Assembly: GCA_018881555.1 (NCBI GenBank)
Contig: JACAXG010000079.1
Location: 3,277,071-3,341,070, forward strand
Direction of reading: 5' to 3'
Length of the DNA stretch: 64,000 nt
Source of the DNA: Amblyornis subalaris
Taxonomy: Eukaryota; Chordata; Aves; Passeriformes; Ptilonorhynchidae
Shown here: one piece after another, positions 11,558 to 25,300 of the stretch
Position numbering within the stretch: position 1 is the first letter of the stretch
Layout: each line of letters begins with the position of its first letter
Notes under the pieces: generated by a model
What the model saw: the letters and a program-made list of their open reading frames with translations, nothing else
The model's database searches: none
Told to the model about the DNA's origin: nothing
Position numbers and translations under genes: made by a program

Positions 11558-14500
11558 ACAACAATTTTTTGGGCATAAGCAGAGAGTCATGGAATAAATT
11601 ATCATCATAGATCACTCCAGAACACTTTGTAATCTTATGATTCTTTGGGACCTGACTTATGGCTGTGCTATGCTAGGATTTGGCAATGATCATTCTTTTC
11701 TTCCTCCCTATTCTCCATTCTGTGCTTCTCAGAAGTGTTTCCAGGAAAGACCTTCGACTTTTCCACTTTTGCTCTTTCAGATCAGCCTTCCTGCCTGTAC
11801 CCTGTTTTTGTGGCCACAGTACTGTGTTCATCCTCATGGTGCTGGTGGTAGGAGGCTGATCATAGCTACTGCAAGTGGAGCGGAGGCAGAGGGGCTGTGA
11901 GTACTCTCTCCCCAGGGCATGGGTTCCAGGGCCGGCTGGAGCAAGGGTCCTCTGACAGCAAAGCATCTTACGTTGTCCACTCACACTCTCACTTGTAGTT
12001 GGTCTGAGCTCATAGAGCTCACAAATCCCATCTGTACCTGTGGCAAGAGACATTTCTGTCTCACTCCAGGTCTTCTTGTCTACCTGATAAAGGTCACAGG
12101 ATATGTTTGCAAGGGCAAACAGGCTAGGCAGAGGCTTCACAGAGACACGGGGCCATGCATTGCATAGGAACAAGCACGCCTTTGAGTGCACTTCAAAGCG
12201 TTTGGGTGCACACAAAGTTCATTCCTGTGAGTACCAGCTGGGCTGCCCTAGAACATGCCCTGAAGGTTATTCTGCAAGCAAGTAAGATGGATAGGAGGTG
12301 GATATGGCCCGAAGCCTTGTCTTTGTGATACTGCTGTACCACAGTGGAGTTGAACTCCAGAGATTAAGCGCTAGACTACAATTTAGGCTGGTATCTGGCT
12401 AACCTGATGCTAGCATATTACTGGGTTCATCAGAAACCCCTGCACAAGGTCTGCTTAGCTTGAGAGGCACTTGATGTCCTTTGGTGCTGATGATGACAAA
12501 GGTTAAGGCTATAATGCACCTACATTTTTGCTGTCAGCATGCATACAATCCTTCCTCCTAAATGTCTCTGAGCGGCTAACTGAGCTCTAAGCTACCTGCT
12601 TGCTGAGGGCATTCACAGCTTCAAGTGTCTCCACCTTGCCTGGAACATGCAATCTGAGAGAGCACATCTTCTGCATTGCACCTGTTCTGAAACATGAGAA
12701 ACATAAAAAAACCCTCAAACTAAACCAACCCCCCCAAACCTCACACAGATGCTAGAAATTCAAGTCCTGATCCCTCTGTGTCTAAACCCAGCTCTCTTGT
12801 AAAAAGTGCCCAATTCAATAGACTAGAGGATATTCTACAGTGAGTCTCAGCTCTCTCAGTTTGTATAAAGTACTTAAATGTTCACTGGATGACATCTGGA
12901 GTATTCATCCCAGATCAGTGCTCTCTGGGCATGATCTCACACCAGGGTGTGAGAGTAGAGTTTTTTCTCTCTGGCCAAAGGAGCATTTAACAATCCTGTG
13001 CAAAGCAGTGCCATTGACACTGAGAAGCCTGGGNGGCTTGCTTGTTTAGGAGACAGAAGACCTAAAGTTAAATCCCTGCTCTAAGTCAGGCAGAAGAGAA
13101 GGTATCCAAACCTGAATCTTCCACCTCGTGTGTGAGTTCTCTTCCTGCTGGGCTACTGGGCGTCATCTCTGTCACTACATCCTCCTCCTCCTCTTTCCAT
13201 GTACAGTCACTGACCTGGTTTAGCTTGCTTCTGATTGGAAGAAGGAATGTGCTTGCAGCCTGGACTTAGGCATTGGTGCTTTAGGAGAAGTCTAACTTAC
13301 TACTCATCCCTCTCCTGGCATTTCCTAGGTCATGTGCAGCACCTTTGCACCCATGCTGCACAAGCATTTTGATCTTATGGGGCAAATGAAGAGCTTGTGA
13401 AAGGGACATGTCTTCACGCCAAAGGGTGAGAATGAAACCTAGATATCACATGTCTATCCCTTAGCGTTTTGCGTAAGCCACACAGGATGTGTCTGAAAGT
13501 GGAGGGAACTACTAAAAGTTCTCACAGGTCCCATGCTCCCATCTGAAACAGGACCATCTGTCTGTCTTCTCTCTCCGGAGTTCCATTTCTATCTTTGATG
13601 CTTTCCTGTGCTGCTTTCCTAAGCAGATTCCCGTGCCTGGATTGTGCCTTTGTTTCAATTTGTGTTTGTAAGCCTTTGGGCAGGGTTTGTGTCTTTCTTT
13701 TTGTTCCATATTTATATCACCATTATTACTATCAACATAACCTGATTTCAAAAGGACCTGATGGACTCTTCTGGATATGTTGAAATTCTTGCAGGATAGG
13801 GCCTTGGATTATAAGTGTATATGGCCACTTAATCACTTGAAGCTGGCTGATTACCAGGTCCATCCTGTAATCTCTTGGTTGTCCCACATACCTTTATTTG
13901 GCAGAAGCAGAGCTTTTGTTAGCCAGTCAATATTGCTCCACACAATGTCATAAATACAAGATTTGTCTTGAAAATTCAGCATTTCTGCCTCTGAAGACAA
14001 TCCTGAATCAACCCTCACAAATGAAAGGGCTGCATTTCAGTCCCAAGATTTCTGCTATGGCAAAGAAACCTAATGAGATGGGAGATAGGCTCTATAGGGT
14101 AGGGTGTCTCACTGTCTCTTAGGGAGGGGAGGATTGATGTCCCAGTGCCAAAAGCAATGATTTATTAAGTGAGCCATGGCTGCAGGGTCTGCGAATGATG
14201 CGCATCCTCCTCGGATTCATGATACGTCTTTAAGTACTGTTTGTGAAAAACACCTCAGGCAAAAGGAACTTGGTATTAAGGACACCTAACTTCTGGTGGT
14301 GTGTGGAGCAGGGGAGAGAGAAAACTCTCTATGGCTTCCTCCTTAACACCTGTCATGATCAGGAGAGCCTAAGAACAAGTGTTCTTGAAGGATGGCCTTG
14401 TATTCCGAATACTAACCAAAATCAGAGTGGAAAGATTGGTTTGGGTAGATTTTCTCTCCCAGGAAGTGACAGATAATGAGTGCTGATATAGAAAATCCAT

Positions 14501-15229
14501 TCATTTTTTGTGTGCTAACTGGGATTCAGAACACACTGGTTGTCTGGAGACCAAAAGGCAGGACTGTTTGCCACAGGAAAGCTCATAGGGCTGATGGTGA
14601 AAAATTTAAAGCAGATTTTGCCACTGGTAGTGAGACATAGTTACAAGTTTTCTCACAAGCTTGAAATTGGCACGATGATTGTAGTTTTTAAGGTCAGTTA
14701 CCAAAACGCAATGCTGGCTACTAAGCTTGCTTTCAAAACTAACCGGCATTTGGCAGGGGAAAAAAATACTAAAAACATTTATCTTCTCTTTGCTGCAATG
14801 CTAAAGACAGAAATATCAGTTGTCCTTTTTCAGCGTGTCATTTTGTGATGTTTTGGGAATGTCAGTCCGCTGCCTATACTGGCAGATGGTGTAGGTGGAA
14901 AGAGGGGCATTGGCATTTGGGTCTGGATGTGCCATAGGTACTGACAAATATAAAGCGTGTGAAGTGTGTGGAGACAGTGAACAAAAGCCAATGTCTTGTT
15001 GACTCAAAAACAGAGTAGGCAAGGAAAAAAAATCAGAATTCCTGGAATTTATTTGCATTGGCCAGCAAAACAGATAAGATTTGGGCTATGCATGACAAAT
15101 GGGACTTTTCGATATGCATCTTAACACCGAGTCGTGGCCGTTCTGAATCGCATGCTATTCATTAACAAGGTTTTAGCTATAAGAAGAGCAGGAAGTCTCC
15201 CAGCTATGCTGTTTTCCCCGCAGAAGCTC
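11558..15229. other. Non-coding stretch, no gene seen
   Basis: No exon, RNA gene or repeat was recognised in 3.7 kb. It includes an A/C-rich low-complexity patch near 12703-12745 and a single N at 13034. It ends at the abrupt start of the CpG island. Confidence 0.55.
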
Positions 15230-15343
15230 TCCAGAAGTGGAAGCCAAGCCGCGCTCGCGGCCGGGGGTGGGGGAGCCCGGGCTGAGCGGGGCCGGGCGGG
15301 GCTGCGGCCGCCCGGGGGGAGGCGGGGGCGGGGCAGGGCGGGA

Positions 15344-15394
15344 CGGGGACAAGGACAGGCACAGGGACAGGCACAGGCACAGGCACAGGGACAG
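15344..15394. repeat. GGCACA/GGGACA hexamer array
   Basis: Roughly eight hexamers alternate between GGGACA/AGGACA and GGCACA on the plus strand. The array lies inside the CpG island. Confidence 0.9.
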
Positions 15395-15467
15395 AGCGCC
15401 GCGGGAGCGGGCTGTCCGCGGGGAGGAGGAGGGCGCGGGCGACGCCTTCGCGGCGGGTGGGTCCCGC

Positions 15468-15509
15468 CAGCCCCAGCCCCAGCCCCAGCCCCAGCCCCAG
15501 CCCCAGCCC
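15468..15509. repeat. (CAGCCC)n hexamer array, 7 units
   Basis: Seven uninterrupted copies of CAGCCC. On the minus strand this is a GGGGCT-type repeat, with runs of four G at regular spacing that could form a G-quadruplex. It is inside the CpG island. Confidence 0.92.
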
Positions 15510-15600
15510 GCGGCCACAGCGCCCGCCCCGCCCCGCCCGGCCCGACCCGGCCCGGCTGCCCCGGCCCGGAGCGACAGCGGGGCCCGATGAACACCTCACC

Positions 15601-16127
15601 CGGGAGGGTGTCGGGAGCGCGTTCAGGCTGTGGTGAAGCAATTCTGGGCTGTCAGGAACTGGAGGAGAAGTTAAACATTAAAAACAAGCCACCCGGATAA
15701 CTGCATTCAAACGAGTTGGCAGGGTCGTTGTGAAGAGTGGCTAATCGCTCACGTGTTCAGGGGTTCCTGGAACTCTGGAAGAGCTGGGAATCCGGAGTAG
15801 TTTTTGGTAGATGGAGTAAAAGCCTGTTGCGAATCATGGGCGAAAGAACGACGAGCTCATTGGGGCTAGAATAACGAAAAAATAAAGGAAAAAAATATAA
15901 TTAATGCCAGTCATCATTACTATATAGGAAATTGATACTGGAAATCTTATTTGCCACCTTTTTTATGAGATGGCAAATTAGTTTGATAAGCATGATGGAA
16001 ATAACCAAATTTGACCTAACATCACATGAGACAGCAGTTAAGAAAGCCAAGCAATATAAAGTTAACATGGCNTGTGTTACATTGATTGAAAGCTGGCCAT
16101 CTGACAGGTCTTAGAATGCAAATGGAG
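15601..16127. other. Non-coding flank of the CpG island
   Basis: The sequence becomes AT-rich again after about 15700. Nothing recognisable was found, apart from a single N at 16072. Confidence 0.5.
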
Positions 16128-16320
16128 AATCATGACAGAATCGTTTGGGTTGGAAGGTACCTCTGCAGGTCATGTAGTCCAGCCCCTTGCTTAAAACAGT
16201 ACCAGCGACAGCAGATTTGGGGTCTTGTCCAGCTGAGTTTTCAATGTCTCCACAGGTGGAAACTTGCACAATCTCTTATTTAGTGTGAAAGCTCCTCTTC
16301 CTTAAACAGATTTGTTATAC
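16128..16320 (-). repeat. CR1 LINE 3' fragment
   Basis: The plus strand shows 'gacagaatcgtttgggttgg', then 'gtcatgtagtccagcccc', 'ggtcttgtccagctgagttt' and 'caatgtctccacaggtgg', the same block order as the reverse-complemented CR1 tail. It is a short, diverged, 5'-truncated copy with an approximate right edge. Confidence 0.8.
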
Positions 16321-19300
16321 CAAGGTTTTTTTGAGAAATTGTTCTTCTCTCTGTGATGTTCAGTACTTTTTCCAAGTGTATATATATACACAGAACTAGT
16401 GCAAATGAAATTTGCAGAGGATGTTAATGCTGAAGAAACTAACAAATGTCAAAGCAGTAGTATTATAATTCAAGTGACCTTTGATTGCTTGTTTTAACAT
16501 GGTTGAATATAAAATCATTGGAGAGAGAACAAAAATCTTAGGTCATACAGATGGCATGGACAAATCTGGGCTGGGGAAGAGTGATGATCAGAGTGACATG
16601 GTAAACAGAGTGAATAACTGTCTGAGCATGAGTTGGTGGTGTGGGTCACAGAAAAACAAACTTCCCTGATCCTTGAATTTAAAGATATGAGGAAATTGAT
16701 TACAGAAGTTTATAAAATCTATATCTATGCTAATCAGTAGAGTGGGCCAGTTCTTTGTCTTTCTGGGCAATTGGAATAGCACAACTTGCCTCCATACATC
16801 TGGACTCCCCAGCACAAAGTGGCCTCACCCATACTTGAACAACTTGCCCCTCAAACCATGTGAAGGCATTGGCTGACAGAGGGCTGGTTTGCATATTCCC
16901 AAAATGTGTTATGCAACTAACCATGACATAGTGTGAACAAGTGTGTGCCCATATTTGCATCCACATTTAGTTTCCTCATGCAGACACTGCTGTTGGTCTC
17001 ATGCTTAGCAGTGGTTTGACAGTTACTGGTGTTCAATGTTCAGTGTGGATATTCACAGAACATGAAGAATGCTACTCCATTAGCAAGGGTGCAAAGTCCT
17101 GAGAAATGGCAAAATGTGCCTCATAATGTTCATATTTGACTGCAGAGGAGATAAAAAAGGGACCTGGCTGTAGTCTGTGAAATGTGCAGATAGGTGGGAA
17201 ACTCTGATGGCCAGAAGTTGAATTAAAACAAGCTTTGACATGAACGAATATCTCAGTTTCATAGTTCTACTCTTACACGTAGGTGTATTCCTCATAGATG
17301 TTCTTTAGTTTAAGATGAGATTCATGCAAATCGTATGCACTATGCTCTCTATATAGGAGGGCAGGATAAATGATCCCAACAGATTCATTTGAATCTTTGA
17401 ATTAATTAACAAGCTTTTGAGATATGAGTGAAAGTTTGGCTCTTGAATTCTGTTGTTCTGCCAAACAGGGGGACTGACAGAGCTTCAAGGCTTCACCTTT
17501 CATCACTACCTTATATGACTATATACCAACGGCAATGATTCCTAGCACAAAATAGCAGGATTTAGTTAACACTTCTGCCTTTTGTATACTGCTCCTGATA
17601 ACTATACCATTCTCATCTCACAATATGTTATAGAGACACTGTAGAATCTATTCATTATAGAAGATTTTTCTTCTTCTTCAGAACATACCATTTTTTGGTC
17701 ATTGTGCCTTTATTTCTCTATTAGTCCCTATCGTCTAGTTGGTAATAATTATTATCAGCTTTCTTTTTCTTTCATAGCAGTTAAGGTAATACTGCCCTCA
17801 TATTCCCTTCCTACAGGAAAGCATGGTTGCCCTTGGCATTTTGAAACTGTGGCTTATTGAACCTCTACTATAGTTCCTCAAGAATTTCATAGAATCATTT
17901 ACACATTTGTCCTCTTGAATCACAAGCTGAATAGTTTAATGATTTGGACTTCATGGTCTTTACATGGAACTCATGGCATATAATCCTTTGTGCCAAAATT
18001 ATCTTCAAACTATCTTCAGTCTAGTTCTAGTATAGATTTACCTTATATCAGAGGCAATTAATTTTCAAATTAGGAAATTACCTGTACTTTTGCATTTGTT
18101 TAGTGGCAACAGAAGACATCCAGCATGCTTCATTCAGCTAGATGTGAGTGAGAATGCGTTTTTCTACTCTAGCACCACAGATAGCTCATTATGGATCTAG
18201 TCATCTAGCTAGCTGATTTGATTGGATAGTCTGCAAAACGGACCACCTTTTCACTCATCTTGAACTTCATAAGTGACAGTATTAATTCATAACCTTTCAA
18301 AATAATTTTTTCCCCTAGTTCTAGCAACTTGGAGATTAGTTGTAGGAGGGCACACCTTTAACAGGTCTGCAAAGACAGTGGCTTGGTTGCAAAGAGCCTG
18401 TAGTGGCTGGGCTGAATACACAAACTGAATGGGCAGGTCTTTGACAAGCCTTTTAGCTGTGAGTGTTTCTGAGCTGCACATGCGCAGTGATTGTACCTTA
18501 CATGGTGTGCAAGACCATGTCCCCTGTTCCCTGTGCCTACGCAGATCCTGGCAATTTGCTTTAACATACTCATCATGCCGGGCTCTGTAACACTGTCACG
18601 TTGCTTGTAGTTGTGTAACTCCCATCCCTCTCATCTGTTATCCAGCTCTTGGTGCTGATGATTAGGCAATTATGTTTTTCTTCTTTTTGTGTTCTTTGAG
18701 CTCATGACTAATTTTGTTCTCAACATCTTGATTTTGATGAGCGTTCTTTGTGTCTCCATTTTCACTTGCTCCTTTTTTATTAGTTTTCCACTTTCCTAAC
18801 TCATATAGTGCACTTGTCTCCTAAAAGTAAGTTTTTCTGTGGGTGTAGAAGCCAGCTGAATGCTCTGCCTCTTCTCTCTGTTCCGCAGTTTCAAGCCCAT
18901 GTATTATTTACCTCTTTAAAAATTAGGAAACTGTTTATTGTCTCTTCTCCTTTGAGCATTATACACCAAGAATTTCTCAAAACGCAGCTTTCTCTTGTTT
19001 ACCCATCTTTTGTACAACCTCCTGAATTGACAGCAGGTCAGTCCTTTTAGGATGGGGCAATGAGAATTGCTGGTAATTACTGCTTGCAAGTGTAAACAAT
19101 CATGCCCATATGCTGAAGAGACAAATTAATGTCAGCCAATTATAAGCAATGAGGAGATCATAGTTCCTGGGCTGGTGTGAACGCTGGTAGCCAGTAAACA
19201 CAACACTTCACCTGGAAGAACTGAGCTGACTAACTCTGCTTTTGCTAATGTTACATGGCCTCTTTTGAACGCTTTCAGGTCTTCAAAGGAGTCAGTCCAC

Positions 19301-22300
19301 AATTTGAGAAACATTACTGGAGTATGATGAACTTCATGGGAGATTTGTCATTAACAGGAGAAAACATATCAAAGAGGTGGCCCAGTGCTTGTTAAGGAAA
19401 CGATATTTCTGAAATCCATCTGGATCATAAATCATCAAAGGACAGTTTGCAACAGAACCACTTGCCTCTTCACACACAACTGACAATAATGTCCCATATA
19501 TGCTGTCAGAGCTCTCTTCTGTCCTGGAAAAATATTAAAAGCCATCTGCACTGCATTAATGAAGAGCAGACTTATTCTTATTAAAGCCAATGGCAGCTTT
19601 TCTGTTAGGTGGAGGTTTACAGTGGTTTATAATTTTTAAAGCATTAAGATCCTACAGAGAAAGGTATGCTTTATAGGCTAAACTTTCCGCATGGAAAGCA
19701 CATGAAACAGAGCAGAAGGCTTTCCTTAGTCTTGTTGGAAAAAAGAAACTTGGGGCAAACCCTAGGCCAGTGTACACTGCTGTTGGCACTAACAATTTTT
19801 GAGGATGGCATAATTAGAAGAGGAATCCTAGAGTGGAACTGCACATGACCATTCTTCATCAAAGCTTTTCAGATGGGTCCCACACTGCTGAAATCAATGG
19901 GACATTCACAGGACAGGATGGAGCTTTAGTGGTTTGTTGGCTGCAATTCTCCATTGACATTTTTCTGGGGCTGCCTGAGGTCAGTGCTGTAACTACGGAT
20001 AAAGAGCAGCAAACTTCAGCTATCTAACTAGTAAACTTAGCTACACTTTACTGCAAAACTTTTTCATATTGAAAATTTAGAGAAATTGTACACTGACTGT
20101 AAGTAAAGTTTTTGCTCTACAAATTAATTCCTTGAACTGTTGCTAGGTGTGGTTTCAAAACAGTTCTAATTCTACCAATATATCCTCTTAAATAACAATA
20201 AAACATGACTCTTCAAGGAATTAGGAATGTGTTTCAACAGTATCCCTTCTGCTGGCATAGCTTTGTTGGTTTGTTATGTTTTGTATTAGTACTTTGCATA
20301 GATACAAGAAAAATATTCTACTTAATAAAAATACTGTCTCTTATCAAGAATGACATTTAATACAAATCGTATCAAAGCTCTCCATCACATACTGTCAGTT
20401 CTTAGGGATTTAATAAAATGGCCATCATCTTCATGCAAGTTTACAAGTCACAGCCTGTATGCAGATGCTTAACAACAAGTTATTGCATTGAATTGGTGAA
20501 GCCAATTACAATTTAGAATTGCAAATCATCTGTAGATAGTCAGAGTCCTAAATTATACATCATCATTAATTTAGCTGTGTAAATCTAGAAATTTTACACT
20601 ACTAAAACAGAGAAAAAACTGTAATATATGGCCCATATAGTGAGTCCATAAAGGAACTTTATAAATGAATAGTTTTGTTCTTTTAGACCAACAGAAACCA
20701 GGTGAATAAAATAGCTTAGCATATTTTATAGGAAAATTGTTAGGCAAATAATTCTGTATTTAGTACTACATGTAGGCTTTTAAAATATTAGCAAAATGCA
20801 AAGGTTATAACTTTATTTTCAGTAGTTTATTTTTATTCAATTAACAACATATATTTGCTACCAGAAAGTTTTGATTTGGTGTAATTAATTAATTAATTAG
20901 TCTTGGGGATGTGTGTGGATGTAGGCCTAAGAACATTTTGGAGCAGATTATTCTACATGGTGATACCAACTGCTGTGCTTTTTCTGGATCGCAGCTTCAT
21001 AATTTGAGGTCGTTAAGGAACACAGTGTGAGACATAATCAAATCAAGGCCTTTCCTAAACCTGGAATATCAAAAATCAAAACAGTACTATTTTAAAAATA
21101 AACTCAGATTTTGCTTGCAGCATGGTAGGCAGCTCCCACATTTCTATGGAACAGGAAGGGATTAATATTCTCTCTCTGCAGGTGGGAAGGCAAGTTGCCA
21201 CCCTCTGCTCTACACCTGCCAATGCAGTCCAGGGCGGAAGGAGGGGAAGATATCTAGATGGATGAAATAAAGAAGAGAGGAATCAGGGCTGTGCTGCTGT
21301 GTTGAAGGATAATGGCTGATGTCTAGGACAGAAATGACCTACGGGGATAGCCCCAGGTTACAATTAGAGTTGTTAAAGCATGAAGAGTGGGCTGGCTCTG
21401 TTTATTTTTCTATTTGCAACTGGAGGAATTTTAACATGTATTTATGATTGGNGTTGTTGATTTTGTCTGAATAATTTAGCAGGTGTGCCCACCACTCCGG
21501 TGAATTGTTTTAAATATTTTTTTTCTTATACAATTGATTTATTCCAAACCAGTTTTTAAAAATCTGGCTCTTGTTACTTGTGATCTCCCAGAGGTAGTGG
21601 GACATGTTGCTCTGTGTCCTGCTTTGGATCCTTTGCATACATTATGTGAATGCAAACTGAAGTAAAGCCTAGTTTTATTATTCCTTGCACAGCTTAGCTA
21701 TATATGAAAAACTATAGCACGCTTAGGATATCTCAGGGAAATTTTTGATCATTTTGGATGTCATGCTGATTTCTTGAATAATGAAAACAGGCATAATCTG
21801 TGGTAATCTCCACAGAGGAGTTCTTCCCCTGTTATCTAGTTTTTCCTGTCTTGAGGGAGTTTCACAATGAACACTTAATGTGAACAAAAGTGATGTAATC
21901 AGGTTCACTAGGCTGCACCAAGTGTATGGTTTACAAGAGGTGATGGTGTGGCTGTATGGGCAGTGTGTGAGCTGCTCATCACTCCCCTTTCTTGCGGTGC
22001 CCTGGGATGTAGAGTGCACAGAGGTTGAGGAGCAGCGAATGTTTGCAAATGGGTGCAGCAAAACAGCCAGAGATCTGATGTTGCCAGCCCAATGCCTCAA
22101 AAGCCATGGGAAAGTTTCTTGGTTCTGTACTTTTTTCTGGATTCCACATTATTTCCCTTTCTTCCCTTGACAGCTGCAGCCCTAGCTCTTTATTCCTCCC
22201 CAGTGCTATAGGAGGAGGCAAGCACAGCTCCTCCCATGCCAACTGATCTAAAGCCAGCCCATCAGGAGGATAGATTTTGGGCACTATTTCAACTCAGCTG

Positions 22301-25300
22301 TTTTACTCCTGCTCTTCTGGTAGCATGGTATTGATATGACTTGAAATTGCTTTCCACTAGTCCCATGCTCCCATGTATGGTTTCCCCAACAGTATTTGGC
22401 TGTGGCCATTAATTTTGCATTGGTAATGAAAAGCGTGAGTGGAATCCTTTAAAATAAGATTCCTTTTTTTTGTTGTTGTGAAAATGTTTAAAACAGGTTT
22501 ATACCATGTCAACTGCTTGTAATGTGTTACATTCCTTGGAGGTTGGGTTCATATTTTACCCTTGCTGTCTCGAGTTCCTTGTGATTTTACTACTCTCTGG
22601 AGACAGCAGCATCCTAATGCCACAGAGAGATGTGCTTTGAACACAGACAGAGTGACAGCCTGCAAGCCCCAAGTTAGGTAGATAAATAACTTCTGTATGG
22701 TCATGGCCTACAAAGTCCTCTTGATTTAATGCCTGTTGTGGGTGCCCTGGAGGTGTGTCCCTTGTGTAGGACTTTTCAGCTTCATTTCTTGCTTTTTAGA
22801 GAAAAATACCAAGTGCATACTGCATCTAGTAGGGCAATATGAAGCAACTAAAGAAGCATTCAATAGCAAACACATTCTGGAGTAAATCTGGTGAATCATA
22901 TTAACTAACTTGCTGTGAGTAGATTTTATCTGCTTGTAGGGGTGCATCAACTCAGACACTGTTTTTTCTGCTTATTGAACTTCTTTTTCAGATTTTCATC
23001 CTGTGCAGAGTCATAGCCATGCCCTGGGGTGGTTGCACAAATGATGTCTTAGACATGCAAATCTGACTAATAACACACCCACCCATGGCTGGCAACCGAG
23101 TACAGCACAAAGCCTGACACCAAGGGATGATCTAATCCCCTGAGGTATCTCTGGCCTGAAGGAAAGCAGGGAGGGAACAGAAGGGTGGCTTCTCCAGTGG
23201 GTGAGCCACACTCTGGGCACTTAAGACTTGCTCATCCAGCAAAGCACTGGGAGAAGTGTGGGACTTTTGATAGCCATGTCTAGTTTGTGAAACACCTCCT
23301 GTACCATGTCTACCTGCAGTGGTAACATGTGGTGAGTTGACTCCTCAATCTGGCACTGCAGTTTCTGGATTTCCAGAGACCTCTTCCTTTTGCATTAATT
23401 CATTCAGATTTATAGGAAGGCCAGTTTAGAAGCTGAAATTTTATTTTTCCTCAAGATGACTTTTTCCTGATGATCAGGAATAACCGTCTGAAGGGGGAAC
23501 CAGTAATTTGCTCCAGCAGGCACCTAGTCCACTGTAGAAACTGCCCTTAGCATCACCAATTACTGCCAGCTGTGGCAAGGTGGTGTCTTTGAAAGCAAAA
23601 CTTTGCCAAGAGATGGCCAAGCACGTTGTACGTGCAAATCAGGAATACCTTCATGAAAGCCAGGAGAGTTAAAAATCTCAGGCCTCTGTTAAGTTGCATC
23701 AGCCCCTCCACCCCGTCAGATCAGCACCCAAACTAACAGGAAAGAAACATAATTTCTGGTTCAGCTGCTGGTGTAGTTTTTCAGATATGATTAATATTAA
23801 TGTAGAAAGATGGAAGAACTCGGAAGAAAGGACACACAAGAATATCAGCCTCTTGGACAAAGTCCTTCGTTGTCTCCATCATCGATGTCTTGTGACATGA
23901 GGTGAGTGTACAAGAAGGAAATTCTGGATCCCTCATTGTTCAAGACAGTTTCACGTCCTTTTAAAAATCCTGCCAGGCTTTTGCATTCATTAAACATCAT
24001 AACTGAAGTTGCACTGCAGTGTGCAAAATAATACCACTTTATTTGTTCATGGTTTGAAGCTGTGGTATGACATGTGTTACCTCNTAGGAAACTGCATAGC
24101 TCTGGGAACTTGGACATAGGTACAATGAACTTTACTTCCCTAGCGATTTTTCATCTTTTCTTGGTTTTCCCTTCATGCACATTTCTTCTTGGGTTTATCC
24201 TCTGAGTAGCAGGCAGTGACACTGGTTGAGAAGCTGGCCCCAGGGATTTGGGATGGGAGAGCTTGTGTGCAGCCTTTCCCTCCCTCCAGGGCTGCTGCTG
24301 GCATTCCCTTCAGTGCCAATCCCAACCTGCCAGCTGGGGTTTGGCTGGGAGAGGCTTCTGCAACACCCTNTTCTGGCAGGTGCACTCTCCTTTAGGGCAG
24401 TGCCTCTGGCTGTGCTAACAAACCCCTGTTTCCTGTCAGCAGGCAACACCAGCCTCTGCTTTGCCTGCCTCCTGTGCAGTAATGAAGAGAAGAAAAGAGC
24501 TCCCCGGTTTATTTGCCTCTCTTGTGTCCTTTTTAGATGGTGTGACACTAAGCCAGACCTCATTTACATGTAACTCACTGCACTTGTCCCTTTAAATTAT
24601 AAAGGCACACAACTGTCAGTAAAATGGCTTAACAGGTACCTACAGCATATAATTATCATTGCATGGGCTCTTCATCTGGGCTAGTACAAACAAGCACAAC
24701 CTTCTGAATACTGACACCAGGCTGTCTGAAGAAGAAAGCATCTGTATGTCAGAGGCAAGGTGGACAGAAGCAAGCCCTTGTTTTTGCCATGGGGCTAAAC
24801 AAAGAGCCCCCCAGGTCCAAGTGCCCCTGAGAATGCCCCATTTTCCTTGCAGACATGCTGCTAGACAGAGCATCAGGGTTTTTACACTGGCCTAGGGTTT
24901 CCAGCCACTGGGAAGCTCTGCTCAGTGACTGTGTGATGATCCTTGCCTGAGCTGACATAAATCTGGAAACCTGTGCTGTTGCTACAGTGCATGCAAAGAT
25001 TAGCTACCCAGTATGTGCAGAGCCAGCCTGAAAGTCCTGTGGATTTCAGGTAGTGTTGTTCTGCTTGTGTGAATCTCTAGTATCATAAGTCTGAAGTGTC
25101 CAGGATTCTGGATTTGCCATGCTCATTCATCTTATTCAACTGAGTTGAGCATGCACACTAAGCCAAACATGTTCCAGAGCTTCCAGATCTATTGAACATC
25201 CGCAGATCTTTTGTGCAGAGAATGTGCAGTCAGTCTGAATGCTTCCTGAAATGCTGGGTTTCCAACACATGGTCTACAGAGCTCATTCACACATATTTCC

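Larger units (their letters stand above)
15230..15600. promoter_or_regulatory. CpG island, candidate promoter
   Basis: Base composition jumps from AT-rich to very GC-rich with many CpG dinucleotides (gcgctcgcggccg, gcggccgcccggg, gcgccgcgggagcg, ggcccgacccggcccgg) for about 370 bp, then falls back. Several GC boxes (ggggcggggc) are visible near 15325-15335. Islands like this usually mark promoters in vertebrates. Which gene it serves, and on which strand, cannot be told: I could not recognise a first exon. Plus- and minus-strand open frames of 114-188 codons cross it but encode low-complexity Gly/Ala/Pro/Gln-rich sequence. Confidence 0.65.

Noticed and set aside
15121..15700. Gly/Ala/Pro/Gln-rich frames of 114-188 codons on both strands
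   Set aside because: They are translations of hexamer repeats in the CpG island; a stop-free frame is expected there by chance.
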